This document shows, in pieces, positions 12,065 through 24,500 of a stretch of 64,000 bases of DNA. Numbering within the stretch: position 1 is the stretch's first letter; every line of letters starts with the position of its first letter. The translations under genes and the position numbers were made by a program. This DNA is from Aplysia californica (taxonomy: Eukaryota; Mollusca; Gastropoda; Aplysiida; Aplysiidae). Where the stretch lies: contig NW_004797569.1 of assembly GCF_000002075.1 (NCBI RefSeq), positions 261,754 to 325,753 of the forward strand. Reading direction: 5' to 3'. Below the pieces are notes generated by a model, which made no database searches, was not told the DNA's origin, and saw nothing but the letters and a program-made list of their open reading frames with translations.

Positions 12065-12243
12065 CTGTCCCTGCGGTTTTATGCACCCCGCATAATTGAG
12101 CAAAATTTGATCATTTTTTGCATAATTTCTGATTTTTTTCCTTTATCATTCTTAGTTAAAATTAACAGAATCGCATAATTTCACATTTTTGGGCTCAGTT
12201 TGAATAATTTCAGAATTTTTCTTGCATAAAACGACGAGGACAG
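12065..12243. mobile_element. MITE M1, 179 bp, complete
   Basis: CTGTCCCTGCGGTTTTATGC at the left and GCATAAAACGACGAGGACAG at the right. The interior is AT-rich with TGCATAATTTC blocks. No target duplication is clear at this copy. Confidence 0.85.
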
Positions 12244-12577
12244 ATAAAGCCTGGGCTCACTATTTGGAGAACACAAAGAGAGCTGAACCCCTGCCAACTG
12301 ACAGATATCTCACTACATATCATTATTAGTAAATCAATTCTCCGCACTTTGGAAGATTTACACATAATAGCATGAGTGGCAACAAGGATTCTTACTAAAA
12401 GTCACCCCCCCCCCCACCACTTTCCCTTTGTTTTGCTTTTTCCGGACTTTGCATCAGGTATAAGGAAAGAGTGAGTAATTCCACTTTTGCGCTGGAATTT
12501 CTCAGATGAACTTAAAAATGTACCCAAAAAAATGCAGTGTCACTTGTGAACTGCGTGCCAGTGCCATCTTTTCTCCG

Positions 12578-12838
12578 GACAGGGTTTCGGCCATGAACTT
12601 CCCACAAAATTCAAGGAAATTTCAAGGAGATATATTTTTAAAATTCAAGGAGATTTGGTCAAGAAATTCATGCCCTTTTCGACGGCGCGCCAAAAGCAAT
12701 CAGATCCAAAAAAATTTCATGTCCGATCCAGCGAAATTCAAGGAGGTTCCTCAAATCCAAGGAGTTTTTAAGGAAATTTTTCATTGAATGTAAATTCAGG
12801 ATTCCTTGAATCGAAGTAGGTCGCAGGAACCCTGTTCA
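12578..12838. repeat. Unclassified dispersed-looking repeat rich in TTCAAGGA
   Basis: Begins ACAGGGTTTCGG and ends GGAACCCTGT, a weak inverted end. In between, AATTCAAGGA motifs recur. Perhaps a hAT-type MITE; only one copy in the window. Confidence 0.35.
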
Positions 12839-13560
12839 GACTTAAAGAGTTTGGAATGTATAATGTGACTTATCTCTTAGTCATTTACATCATTACTGTG
12901 AGCTAGTGCCATTTTTTCTAATGTATAATGTAACTTATCTCTTATCCGTTCACATTATTACTGTGAGCCTTTGAAATCTTTTAAAATGTATAATAATGAG
13001 CCATTACTGTGAGCCTGCACAGGGAAGACAGCTCTCAGTTCCTGCCAAATGGAATCTTTCATCAAAAGTGCTACAGTTCAAGCTGTTGTGCGAAACCTGT
13101 CAAGTTTGTTATGAATTAAAAGACTTTTCGCATTTCTTTTCTTCACCATATATATCCTAAGCTGACAACTTCTCACTAATATCAACTCTGTGAAACCCAT
13201 AGCAAATATATTAATGGTTCAATTAGTACAACAATTCTTGGAACTTGTGAACATGTGAGCATGTATCTTGGGTAATAAAAATCACCTTTTCAAAAAGCCC
13301 CTCTCCCACAACTTGTTATGAGAAAGAATCAACAAAGAACATAATTGTTAAGGGACAGCCCCTCCAAAATTCTAATCCTGACATGCCACATACAATGTAA
13401 ACAACATCAAATAACAAAATAAAACAACAGAAGATCACATTTTAATTTGTGTGCAGGCTATAATCAACATCAAATCATCAATGCAAGTCACTGATCTGTT
13501 TTGAATAGGGCTTAAAATTTAAGCCAAAATCAAAGCCTAGAGTAGGTATCAAGGTTCCTT
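12839..13560. other. Intergenic, no recognised feature
   Basis: AT-rich. Imperfect repeats of TAATGTAACTTATCTCTTA at 12850-12990; otherwise nothing seen. Confidence 0.5.
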
Positions 13561-13564
13561 TAAT

Positions 13565-13874
13565 ACTATCTGTACGCCCTGGGGTCATTTTGTACCCCCG
13601 GGGTTGTATTCTTCACATTTTAGGACACTTCTAGTAAAAAGATCTCTTTGAAACTTTCAGTATTTCTCAAAAAATCATTTTGACAGACTACTATGCAAAG
13701 GGTAGGGATCGGATTAACGAGTAAATTTCCTTTATGGAAAGTGGTGGCACAGAGTTCCCCATGTCGTATGGATACGATAATAAAACACGACGTACGGATA
13801 GGGTTAAGGGGTGGCACAGAGTTCCCCACGTCGTATGGATACGATAGTAAAACACAACGTTCGGATAGGGATAA
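13565..13874. mobile_element. MITE M4 with duplicated right end
   Basis: ACTATCTGTACGCCCTGGGG at the left and CGACGTACGGATAGGGTT at 13787-13804. The right end (GTGGCACAGAGTTCCCCACG to GGATAGGG) recurs at 13808-13874. Interior blocks AAGATCTCTTTGAAACTTTC are shared with 18701 and 61480. Confidence 0.75.
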
Positions 13875-14230
13875 TACTAAAGCACATTATCTGGGATTGG
13901 TAAAACTGGGATAAAACACATGGGGTATAGAAAAATAGGCAGATGAAAATTTTCACAAGTTAAAGAGAATAATTAGTTAACAGATGAAGGAGCATACAAA
14001 AACAAAACGGCTTGCGATGCAGCTCTCATGAAAAGTGCGGTTGACTCCCAAGCACACATCTCTTGGGGAAGCACCAGTTGAATATTCAACAGAATGACAT
14101 AATGCATCTTACAAGGAAAGTTAAACAGAACGACCAATGGCATCTCTTGTGGCAAGACTTGGTGCCTTTTACATTTATGATCTCTGACAAAAAAACCCAG
14201 CAGAGAACGAGATTCCCATACAGCCTAGTA

Positions 14231-14430
14231 GCCTGTGTATGCCTTTCCGTACGTAAACATCAAACACATAGCCTGTGTACGTCTGTCTGTACATAAACAT
14301 TTAACACACAGCCTTTGTACGTCTGTCCGTACATAAACATCTAACACACAGCCTGTGTACGTCTGTCTGTACAAAAACATTGAACACAGAGCTTGTGTAC
14401 GCCTGTCTGTAATACATAATCACCTTACAC
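14231..14430. repeat. 40-bp minisatellite
   Basis: Units start GCCTGTGTAY at 14231, 14271, 14311, 14351 and 14391, an exact 40-bp period. Each contains CTGTCTGTACATAAACAT. Confidence 0.9.
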
Positions 14431-14519
14431 AAACGAACTCTTGGTTTCACCTGTGGGTAAATGACCATAAATTCCCCAGTAGCAGGGTTATGTGAAGTCA
14501 AAAGCCGATGCATCGAAAA

Positions 14520-14625
14520 AATATAATAATAACAGATTGCATTAAGATTGCGCTCTATCCCTTATATGTATAAGCTCAGGGCGCTTTACATCGATAACAT
14601 GATCACTGAGCATAATATTAATACT
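14520..14625 (-). repeat. SINE type E, 3' end only
   Basis: ATAATAATAACAG, then GGGCGCTTTACAT sequence on the plus strand: the reversed tail of type E. Confidence 0.5.
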
Positions 14626-16010
14626 TCATTCACATAAGACAAAACATTTCACATTAACAAGAAAAGGAAGAACTTTCTAAACCATACATTATTTATACAC
14701 ACGTAAGGACAACACTGAAAACAAAACATATCAGCACTTACCAACACTCTACAATTTACAGTTAAACAAATGAGTCTTGAGCAATCACTTAAATGTATTC
14801 CGATTTGTTATTTCTTTGAGATGCACCCAGAGCAGCAAAGAAAACTTTACTTGTAGAAATGTATTAGTTTATGAAATACTTTTTACAAATCGAAGTGTAT
14901 CACCAACCTCCCACGGTATTGGAGCAGAAGAGTCATAGCTTTGTTAAAAATCCATAGCCTTCCATTAAATAACAATCTCTGTCGGTGGACATTAACTAAT
15001 TCGCCTTTATGTGAGAGGTGTAACTCTCATGAAATTGAAGATGAATTTCACTTTATTTTCTAATGATCACACTCTGCCCATCAAAGGAAATTGTTAATCC
15101 CTCCCAGCCTAACTCAGCCCAGTGACAAAAATATGCAATGTTTGACCCATGATAAGAGATATGTGCACAACCTGTACTTATTCATATATGGAAACTTTAC
15201 ATATCCTTATCAAATGAGTGTTTTATGTGATGTGATGTAGGCCAATGGCCTTAAACACTGAATAAACTTACTTACTAGGCCTTTTATGCAAAGGAGAGCC
15301 TTCACGACAAAGAGGAGACAGACTCCCACACACTCAGCACAATAAAAGAAAGGTGTGTGCGGGACACAGCAAAACAAAGTTTTCTCCGAGGAGTGGTCAG
15401 GCGTGTCTCAAACCAGCTCCTCATGGAGACAATTAGCAGGAAGACCCTGAGGTGGACACTGGAAAGGAGAGATGAGCAGCTATGGATATGAGCAGCCTGC
15501 TATGATTCTAGCTCTGGATTCAAGTAATTCCAAACTTACTTACAAATCGAAGAGACTATTCCCAGTGACACTGGAGATAGATACAGTAACTATTCCCAGT
15601 GACAAAGGAACTCTTTTGCATAAAAGAATCAGAAGTCTTTGCCTTTGAATTTTCACTTCGAAACAAAATTGCGATGCAGATGGAAGTGGGTGCAAGAAAG
15701 AAAGAAGAAAAATAAAAGAAAGGAACAAAGAGTGGATAGACCTAGAGGATTACAATTAAGGATGCGAAAGGTGTCCAGGGCTTGATCCCCGGCTCGTGCA
15801 CGCATGTTTTCGCATTTCTATGTCACTTAATGGACACTAGACATTCGTCACTGAATTTTCGTCCTTCACCTGTTAACCCCAATCACTCTGATTTCAGACT
15901 TATTGCGCATGCTATAGGCCTAACCTGAGCAAAATCTGATGAGTTAACATCTGGGCCTATTCCCAGAGTGGGAACAATAATGGGCCTGTTCTCAGTATCA
16001 CAGGGAATAG
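14626..16010. other. Intergenic, no recognised gene
   Basis: Scattered low-complexity sequence. TAGGCCAATGGCCTTAAA at 15239 resembles a motif at 21530 but no element could be delimited. Confidence 0.5.
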
Positions 16011-16014
16011 TTTC

Positions 16015-17050
16015 TGGGCCTATTCCCACTGATACTGAGAACAACTCTGGCCTATTCCCACTGATACTGAGAACAACTCTGGCCTATTCCCACTGATACT
16101 GAGAACAACTCTGGCCTATTCCCACTGATACTGAGAACAACTCTGGCCTATTCCCACTGATACTGAGAACAACTCTGGCCTATTCCCATTGATACTGAGA
16201 ACAACTCTGGCCTATTCCCACTGATACTGAGAACAACTCTGGCCTATTCCCACTGATACTGAGAACAACTCTGGCCTATTCCCACTGATACTGAGAACAA
16301 CTCTGGCCTATTCCCACTGATACTGAGAACAACTCTGGCCTATTCCTACTGATACTGAGAACAACTCTGGCCTATTCCCACTGATACTGAGAACAACTCT
16401 GGCCTATTCCCACTGATACTGAGAACAACTCTGGCCTATTCCCACTGATACTGAGAACAACTCTAGCCTATTCCCAGTGATACCTATTCCTGTTCCCGTC
16501 GTTTTAAGAAATAAAAATTCTGAAATTATGCAAACGGAGTCCGAAAATGTGAAAGTATGCGATTCTGTTAATTTTAACAAAGAACGATAAAGGATAATAA
16601 TCAGAAAAAAAAAGATCATTTTTGCTAAATTGTGTGGGGTGCATAAAACCACAGGGACCAGCTATTCCCGTGACACTGGGAACAATTCTGGCCTATTCTC
16701 AGTGGTTTCTGGGTCTATTCCCAGTGATACTGGGAACAATTGAACAATTCTGGCCTATTCCCAGTGGTTTATGGGCCTATTCCCAGTGACACGGGGAACA
16801 ATTCTGGCCTATTCCAAGTGGGTTCTAGGCCTATTCCCAGTGACACAGGGAACAATTGAACAATTCTGGCCTATTCCCAGTGGTTTCTGGTCCTATTCCC
16901 AGTGATACTGGGAACAATTCTGGCCTATTCCCAGTGACACTGGGAACAATTGATCAATTCTGGCCTATTCCTAGTGGTTTCTGGTCCTATTCCCAGTGAC
17001 TTTTTCACTGGGAATAATTCCTGGGCCTTTTCCCAGTTACACTGGGAACA
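16015..17050. repeat. 32-bp minisatellite array with a MITE inside
   Basis: The unit CTGGCCTATTCCCACTGATA plus 12 more bases repeats with an exact 32-bp period from 16015 to 16489. After the MITE at 16490-16661 a more diverged form (TTCCCAGTGACACTGGGAAC, itself palindromic) continues to about 17050. Confidence 0.9.
16490..16661. mobile_element. MITE M1 in minisatellite
   Basis: CTGTTCCCGTCGTTTTAAG at the left and GCATAAAACCACAGGGACCA at the right. CTATTC flanks both sides as a 6-bp target duplication. Confidence 0.8.
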
Positions 17051-17549
17051 GTGCTTTCCTTTACAAATAAGTGACCCTATAAACAAAAGTATAAAGAATC
17101 TGCAGCAACAGACACTAGCAACGAGTAAAAATATTTTCGACCATAACATCAGATTCCAAACTGGAGAATAAGTATACGACACACAAGTTACTTTAGGCAT
17201 ATATATTTATATAATGCTGCCATTTGTAAAGCAGAGAATTGAAACTAGTTTTAAAAATATAGCTAGTCTAAGACCTGGTGGGTGAATTAAAAAACCCAAA
17301 CAAACTGCACAATAGTTCATACATAAAGATTCCTAAGTTTTGGCAGGATGTTCTTTTCATTTTGGAATTCATAAAATTGATACACTCAGTTTCAATTCAA
17401 TCTTGTTAATAGTACGACTGCGGTAAATAAATGATTGAAAAAACAAATTTTAAAAATCCCATCAAAGTGAGCGAAGGATATTCAATCAATTCCATTTCAA
17501 ATCAAGAAAACCTTCACAAAAAAAGAATATGATTCAATATGATAATCTC

Positions 17550-17555
17550 TTTATT
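17550..17555 (-). promoter_or_regulatory. Polyadenylation signal of the MDR gene
   Basis: AATAAA on the minus strand, about 42 bases after the stop codon. This gives a very short 3' UTR. Confidence 0.7.
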
Positions 17556-17596
17556 TTAACTTTAAATAAAAGCTGTTTCAAAACATAATATCTTAT

Positions 17597-17799
17597 CTAC
17601 TTTGACGGATCCATCACAATTTTGCATGCTTTCCCTGAAAAAAGAGTCTTGAAAGCTTCTTCAAACTGCGACATAGGGAACCTGTGAGAGATGACTGTCT
17701 TCACATTAATCTTCTTGTCTGCAACCAAAGCTTCAATTTCTTTCCAAGTGTGGAAAATGAGTCGACCATGGACTGTCTTCAGGGTCAATGCTTTGAAAA
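17597..17799 (-). CDS. MDR dehydrogenase last exon
   Basis: The exon encodes VHGRLIFHTWKEIEALV, VISHRFPMSQFEEAF and the terminal DPSK before TAG. This is the C-terminal substrate-side segment, whose Tdh-like form is discussed under findings. Confidence 0.93.
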
Positions 17800-18484
17800 C
17801 TGAAAATAAAAGCAACAAGAAAACAATATGTGAGGCATTGTGGTGAAATCCGGCACTCGTCAAAATAATGAAATCGAAGAAACAGGCATTTTTCCTCCAG
17901 TCTGGCAAATTTCATCAAATTTTTGTTTTTTTGGTTCAACACATTTTATGTCTATATAAAAACACATTCTCATGTGTATTTTATTGAAAAATGTTGATTG
18001 ATGGAACAAAGTATGTAGATTTTTTAGTTTCCAAGGACTCTCAAAGTGTAGAAGTTACAAAATTTTTGCGGCCATTTTCTCGATAATTAAAACCTCTGAA
18101 ACCATGCTACCCCATCTCCTTCAATCGCAAATATTTCGACTTCTATTCAAGATAGATGGGTGCTTTTTCATAGAAAGCAAGACAAATAAATAAACTTTCA
18201 GATGATACCAATAACTCCACACGCCCAAAAATTGACGAACCCTTGATTCCAGCCCGTTGTGACACATATTAATTTTGAAAACTGATCAAAACAATGTAAA
18301 TAATTTACAGACTTGACAGAGCTGAGGAATGTAGGACTAACATGATCTGAACAATTAACTACTAACCAGTTGCTGCAACAATTTCCGGTTAGAGCTATTA
18401 TTACACTCATGACGCGTAATTTACTGAGAAAAGTTTATGAAAACGAAGTAACTTGATAGGCCTACTATAATATGAATGTATATC

Positions 18485-18531
<47 letters not shown>

Positions 18532-21500
18532 CTCTTGTAGGTTTATACTAATATTAACAGTTAATTTTAAAATCCACAATGTTGCACATTTTATGCTGCT
18601 GTTGTTTCTACTGCACACAAAAGCGCCAGTTGATAGAAATGAGCAGGGTAAAAATAAAACAGCAACAAAAAAATACCAATAACTTGTGATGTTACTGTTC
18701 ACCCTATCCGTACGTCGTGTTTTACTATCGTATCCATACGACGTGGGGAACTCTGAGCCACCACTTTCCAAAGAGGAAATTTACTCGTTAATCTGATCCG
18801 TACGCTTTGCATAGCAATCTGCCAAATTGAATTTTTAAGAAATACTGAAAGTTTCAAAAAGATCTTCGAACTAGAAATTTTCTAAAATGTGAAAAATGCA
18901 ACCCCGGGGATACAAAATGACCCCAGGGCGTACGGATAGGGTTAAACACTACTACTGGACAAGTTCGTTTGCTCTACATTAAGCGACCTAGATAAGAACA
19001 CGATTCAACACACATCCAACAGCATTCTCCGCCACTCACCGATGTCCTGGAGCACGTTCTCCACATGCAAGGGCTGTTTCGGCAATCCCACCAGCCCGAT
19101 GGTCCCACCTTTACGAAGCAAGGAGAAGCTGGCATTGACAACTGGAGGGAATCCCGAGCACTCACAAATGCGATCCATTCCAACTCCATTAGTGAGCTCC
19201 ATCACAAACTGAACGAACCAAAAAAAAACAAAAAACATATGGAATGAGTTTTTAAAATTTTGCTCTAACTAGAGTTTTGCGGCACAAGTTTGCAGTTTTA
19301 AGTTGAAATCTTTTTTTTTTAAATAGTAGAAGGTTTTATGGCGCTCGCAACTGCATAAGGTCATATGAGCGCCAAGGGGTGGGTGTCAACAGAGAAGTCT
19401 TTACAGGGAATCAGACTTATTCTGCTCACCTCTCTAGCTTCAACAGCACAAGGTCTGCTTCGACTATCAAGGCACCCAGGAAATAGCGGGTCACAAGAGA
19501 GTGACAAACATACAAAAGAAGTAGAGGGAAAATGACAATAGTAAGGATCAGGAAAGAAAAAGCAGCAGTTTCCTGTTGTAGATCAGGCACAGTTATGAGC
19601 GTGACATGAATCAGCCCATTTACAATTCTACTGTGCTTGAACGAGAAATGTCCCCCCTTCGGGAATGGCCTAAAGACACTACAGTCAGTGGCACTGCCCC
19701 GGGGGGTTAAGTTGTAATCTAAAGGCAATTATGATTTTTTTAAAATTAAGCTCAAGGTGCAGCAGAGATTCTCAATAATTTCAGCTGCGACTTTGACTTA
19801 CTTCTTCAAGCTTCTTCTCTTTCGTGTTAACAGTAATGTCTGCCCCAACTTTCTTTGCCATTTCCAATTTGTCATTCTCAATGTCTACACCAATAACTCT
19901 GAAATGAAAAGAATGTAACACATGCTCAGAACAACTGAGAAAAATAATTCCCAAAAGGCCTTTGTAATTTAAACATACTGACAACTTCATTGCATTAGAA
20001 AGAAAAACAGTAACCCAAAAACAACTCAAACTAATAATAACTGCATTTATACAGTGCATATCCATGCTCTAAAGCATGCTCTCTATGTGTTTTACAACTA
20101 TTATTACCCCAACAGATCCTAAAACACAACTAAAAAAAAAAATTCTCAGCTTCCCGGTAATCTTACAGTGCAAGTAGCCAGTGAAACCCTCAAACACTAA
20201 CAAACTGACAAGATCTTTCACTTTCACTGCCTATGGCCTAGTTGCCATTTCCACCAGAGTGAAGTGAGGTTAATTTGTGTAAAGTGCCTTTCCCAAAGAC
20301 ACAGCGTTGGGCCCCTGATGGGATTTGACCCTTGACCTTATGATTGAGAGTCCTTTTTTTTTTCATGGCGTTTTACAGCGCTCGCAACTGCATAAGGTCA
20401 TATGAGCGTGCGGGACACACGTAATATTTTCAGTTGGTAGGAAATTTTGAATTTTGCCCTGGTGGCAGCCGAAGCCTACTCTTATCGATTTTAGACCACC
20501 AAGGGATCTTTAACATGTGCAACTTGCACACGGGCCCTCTGAGATTTTTCACCCTTGTCCGCGAAGGCTAGGGGTAGACTTTCCCACCAAAAGATCAGGG
20601 GTGTGGCGGAAAGACAGCAGTAAGAAGGAGCCAGGGAGTAGCAGTAGAAAGGCATCAGAAAGCCCAGAGGAGGGGGCAAAGGAGGTGAGGGGGTGGGGGC
20701 AGAAAGAGGAGACGAAAGCAGACAACAGAACATTGCTAGAGAGGAGGAAAGGAGGTGAAAGAAGTCAATGTTAGAGAAGAAAATTTTTCCGTCACTACCA
20801 AGATTCGAACCCGGGACCTTTGAATGAGAGGCGAACACCTCAACCTCTAAGCCACGAGAGCCCCCTGTCCTGAACTCTGCTACTCACATTTCATACTAAT
20901 CATCTAAAAGTAGTCTTTAAAAAAGTATGCTCATAAAAAATTATCAGGCAGAATAAACTTTAATGTTTATTTGCTAGGGTTTCATAACTCACACTTACAA
21001 ACAGGGTAAGGAAGGTAAGCCATTATTTCCACAAGTCAAGACATACACTGTCATGTCATTATTCCTCCTAATCTTATGTCAACATCTAGACAGAGATTAA
21101 TCCAATCTCACCACTGCTTTGGAACTTGTATATTTTACCAATACGCTACCTCAGAGTTACAAAGTTCTATCTGACATTTTTGGCGTTTTGAGTTACTTAG
21201 ACCATGAAATGAAAAACCAAATGTGAGACGTGCTGACAAAATAAGTTACTTCCCGGAATCCACAAATGGAGATATTGGCGAAAGATCAACACTAAGGTCA
21301 AGTTTAGTATAGTATAGTATGGGGTTTTATGGTGCTCGCAACTGCATAAGGTCATATGAGCGCGCGAAACACAAGTTAGTTTTATTCGCAGTTCACTGCA
21401 CAGCTGAGTACGGGTCATTTCATCTTAAAACGTTAATATATTTAAAATTTGGTGTAAATATATATTTCAATCTAAATCAACTTCCCTTAAAAAAAAAATG

Positions 21501-24500
21501 TTAATTCAATTTTGTTCTACAATTTCCCATAAAGGCCAATGGCCTTCATAAAATCCAAAATTCTGTTTGGACCAACGCCGGAAAAAATGTCCTGCAATTT
21601 TTTGCATTTAAAGTTTTTCCTTCGGATCTCTCGGTTAAAATGTGTCTAATGGTAAAATGTGTCGCCTCCGACACAGAACAGCTTTTCATCTCCCTGAAGG
21701 AGGTATTTGTGTGTTAGGGCCAGGTGTCCGATGCGTAATCGAGTAAAAATGACTTCCTCTTCAGGAGAGGTCTGAAGGATTTCACGGTCCCAGTTTGGGT
21801 TTAATATTGTTGAGTTTGTTTCCCGTCTGTTTTTTCCATTGGCTCTCCCACAGGCTGGAGGTGTACTTTTTGACTAGAGTCAAGTTTGTAGATTTTCTAT
21901 TGATGCCATATTCTTTATGTATAACGTGCCTTATGTTATTGCATACTTACAAACTGTAAAAACTTCACCTAAAAGCGTGTCATACCTAGATCTATTTCCA
22001 TAGGTCTCGAATCCAAGAAGTTACAACTCATTTTGTCAGCACCCTTCACAAATTTTCTATGCTCTCTCAAAATCGTAAGATTATTCGGAGTTGGTACCAA
22101 GACATTTAATTAAGAATTGCATTCGCAAAAGCTTAACTTGACGTGAAACTCAACATCTTTGACATCAAATTTCTCAAAACTAGGTACTGAGCAGATAAAA
22201 CTCTGTAATTCTGGGGTAGCGAATAGTGTGAGTGCGGGCTTCATCGTCATCATCATTGCCTTTCTCACCCTGGATCAGGATACAGGCCATGAACAAGCAC
22301 TTTCCACCTTTCCCTATCCTAGGCTAGTCGCTCGATGTCACTCCATGTCTTCCCACTTTTCTGTACATCAATTTCCGTGACTCTTCTCCAGGTTCCACCT
22401 TGTCTTCCCCATGATCTTTTACCCAGTGGGTTCCAATCTAACACTTTCCTTGTTATGCAGCAGGAGTGCAGGCTTACAACTTACAAAAAAGAGAGACGAA
22501 GGAGAAGAAAAATGTTTACAGCTTACCTCTTGGCACCTAAGGCTTTGGCAACAGCTTGAGCCATTAACCCTACAGGACCACAGCCAGTTACAAGAACATC
22601 CTGACCTTTGACATTTAACCTCTCAATTGCATTGTGTGCAACTCCCAGAGGTTCAAGCATAGCAATTTCCTCAGCATCTGATCAGACAACAGAAAAAAAA
22701 AAATTATAAATATTATGAAAGCATAATTATTTCTCTTTAAAGATAGCAAAAATGAGATAGTTCATAAATAACTAACAGAACGACTGCCTCACGTCCATTG
22801 ATGCAACTAGCTGTCAATGTCTAAAGCAAAAATTTGCCAGCACAAACCACTGACACATATTGGTCACAACGTGTGGTGAAATCAGGCACTCGTCAATTTT
22901 GGAACATGTGGAGATTTTTTTTAGGGGGGGGGGGGGGGGGGGGGTTCGTACCCTGCCCAATTCTATCATCTGGCGCTTTTGAGTTTAGTAAAAACAACCA
23001 GCTGTGCAGCATTTTTGGTTTTGAAATTAGCTGTTAGTCTTAGATTAAACACACAGGAAATTGTTTTACATATAAATAAATACATGAGTAAACAAGTAAA
23101 ACAAAAAAGGTTTCTTCACTCTTATAAGGTTATTTTAGTAAGTTACTCATGTAAGTGTTGCCATAGCCCCAACTGGAGATGGCTACCACAACTGGTTAGG
23201 ACATGTGGACTTATTAGTATCAACTTAAAGCTTGTTCAGTTGTCTTGCTTGCGGTGACACCCCCCCCCCCCTTCCCATCTATCTTGAATAGAAGTTGAGA
23301 TATTTGAAATTGAAGGAGGTGGGGACACCTAGTTTCAGAGTTTGAATTAGCAAGAAATTGGCCGTCAAAGTTTGGTTATTTCAATAGCTTCATAGTCTGT
23401 GGAAACTGAAAATTTACATTTTTTTGCCTTTTATCAAATTTTTCAGTAAAATCCACACAGAAATGTGTTTTTACTTGAAAAAAAAATGGTATTGAGCAGA
23501 AAAACAAAAATTCAATAAAAACTGCTAAACCGGTAGAAGAATTGATACGATAAATTCAAAATAAAATGATAACTTAAACGGAATCAAAATTCCAGTTCAA
23601 TTAGATTTTAGATAAAACAATCTGTTAAAGCAACTTTCTGGGTGAATCTGTGTCACTGGAGGACATCTGTAAGTAGAAATCTTGATCAATGATTTCAGTG
23701 GCTCAGTCTAACCATCTTTGAAAAACTTGGTACGTTGAAGAAAGCTTTTTAGATTTTAGATAAAACAATCTGTTAGAGCAACTTTCTGGGTGAATCTGTG
23801 TAACTGGAGGACATCTGTAAGTAACAATAAAAATCTTGATCAACGATTTCAGAGGCTCGGTCTAACCATCTTTGAACAACTTGGTACGTTGATGCAAGCT
23901 GACGTACATCTGACCCCTAGAGACCTTCTAGTTCTATGGGCACAGCGGGTGAGCCGGAAGCTGTACTTTCAGCACAAGAAGTTTTTCTGCTTGGCAAAAG
24001 TTGTGTTTGTTTTATGATTTTAGTAAGGTTTTACAGGGCTCGCAACTGTATACGGTCATATGAGCGCCAAGGGGTGGATGTCAACAGAGAAATCCAAATG
24101 GGGAATCAGGCTTACTCTGCTAACCTCTCTAGGCTCAACAGCACAAAGTCTGCTTCGATTATCAAGGCACCCCGGAAATAGCAGTTCACAAGACAGTAAC
24201 AAACATACAAAAAGAAGTCGAGGAAAAATGACAATAGTAAGGATGAGGAAAGAAATGGCAAAAGAAATGAGATATTAAAGAGAAACTACTAATATACCAG
24301 GGTGTTTTCTGCTTTTAGTAATTGAAAGTACCAGCTGGGTACCCATCCAATGAACGGACACAAAAAAAGATCGTCAAATCATTGTGGGACCAGTGCGCAC
24401 TGCATGTGAACAAAGGCCTCACTTGTTTACAATGGCGTCTTAGAAGACAGACTGTCCCAAGATTAGATCGTAACGAAACTAATGAAAAACTGAAAATTAA

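Noticed and set aside
12578-12838. Firm hAT assignment from CAGGGTT ends
   Set aside because: The matching ends are only about eight bases and the flanking octamers do not agree, so it is left unclassified.
16015-17050. Possible CRISPR-like regular repeat
   Set aside because: Units are contiguous with no unique spacers; this is an animal minisatellite.
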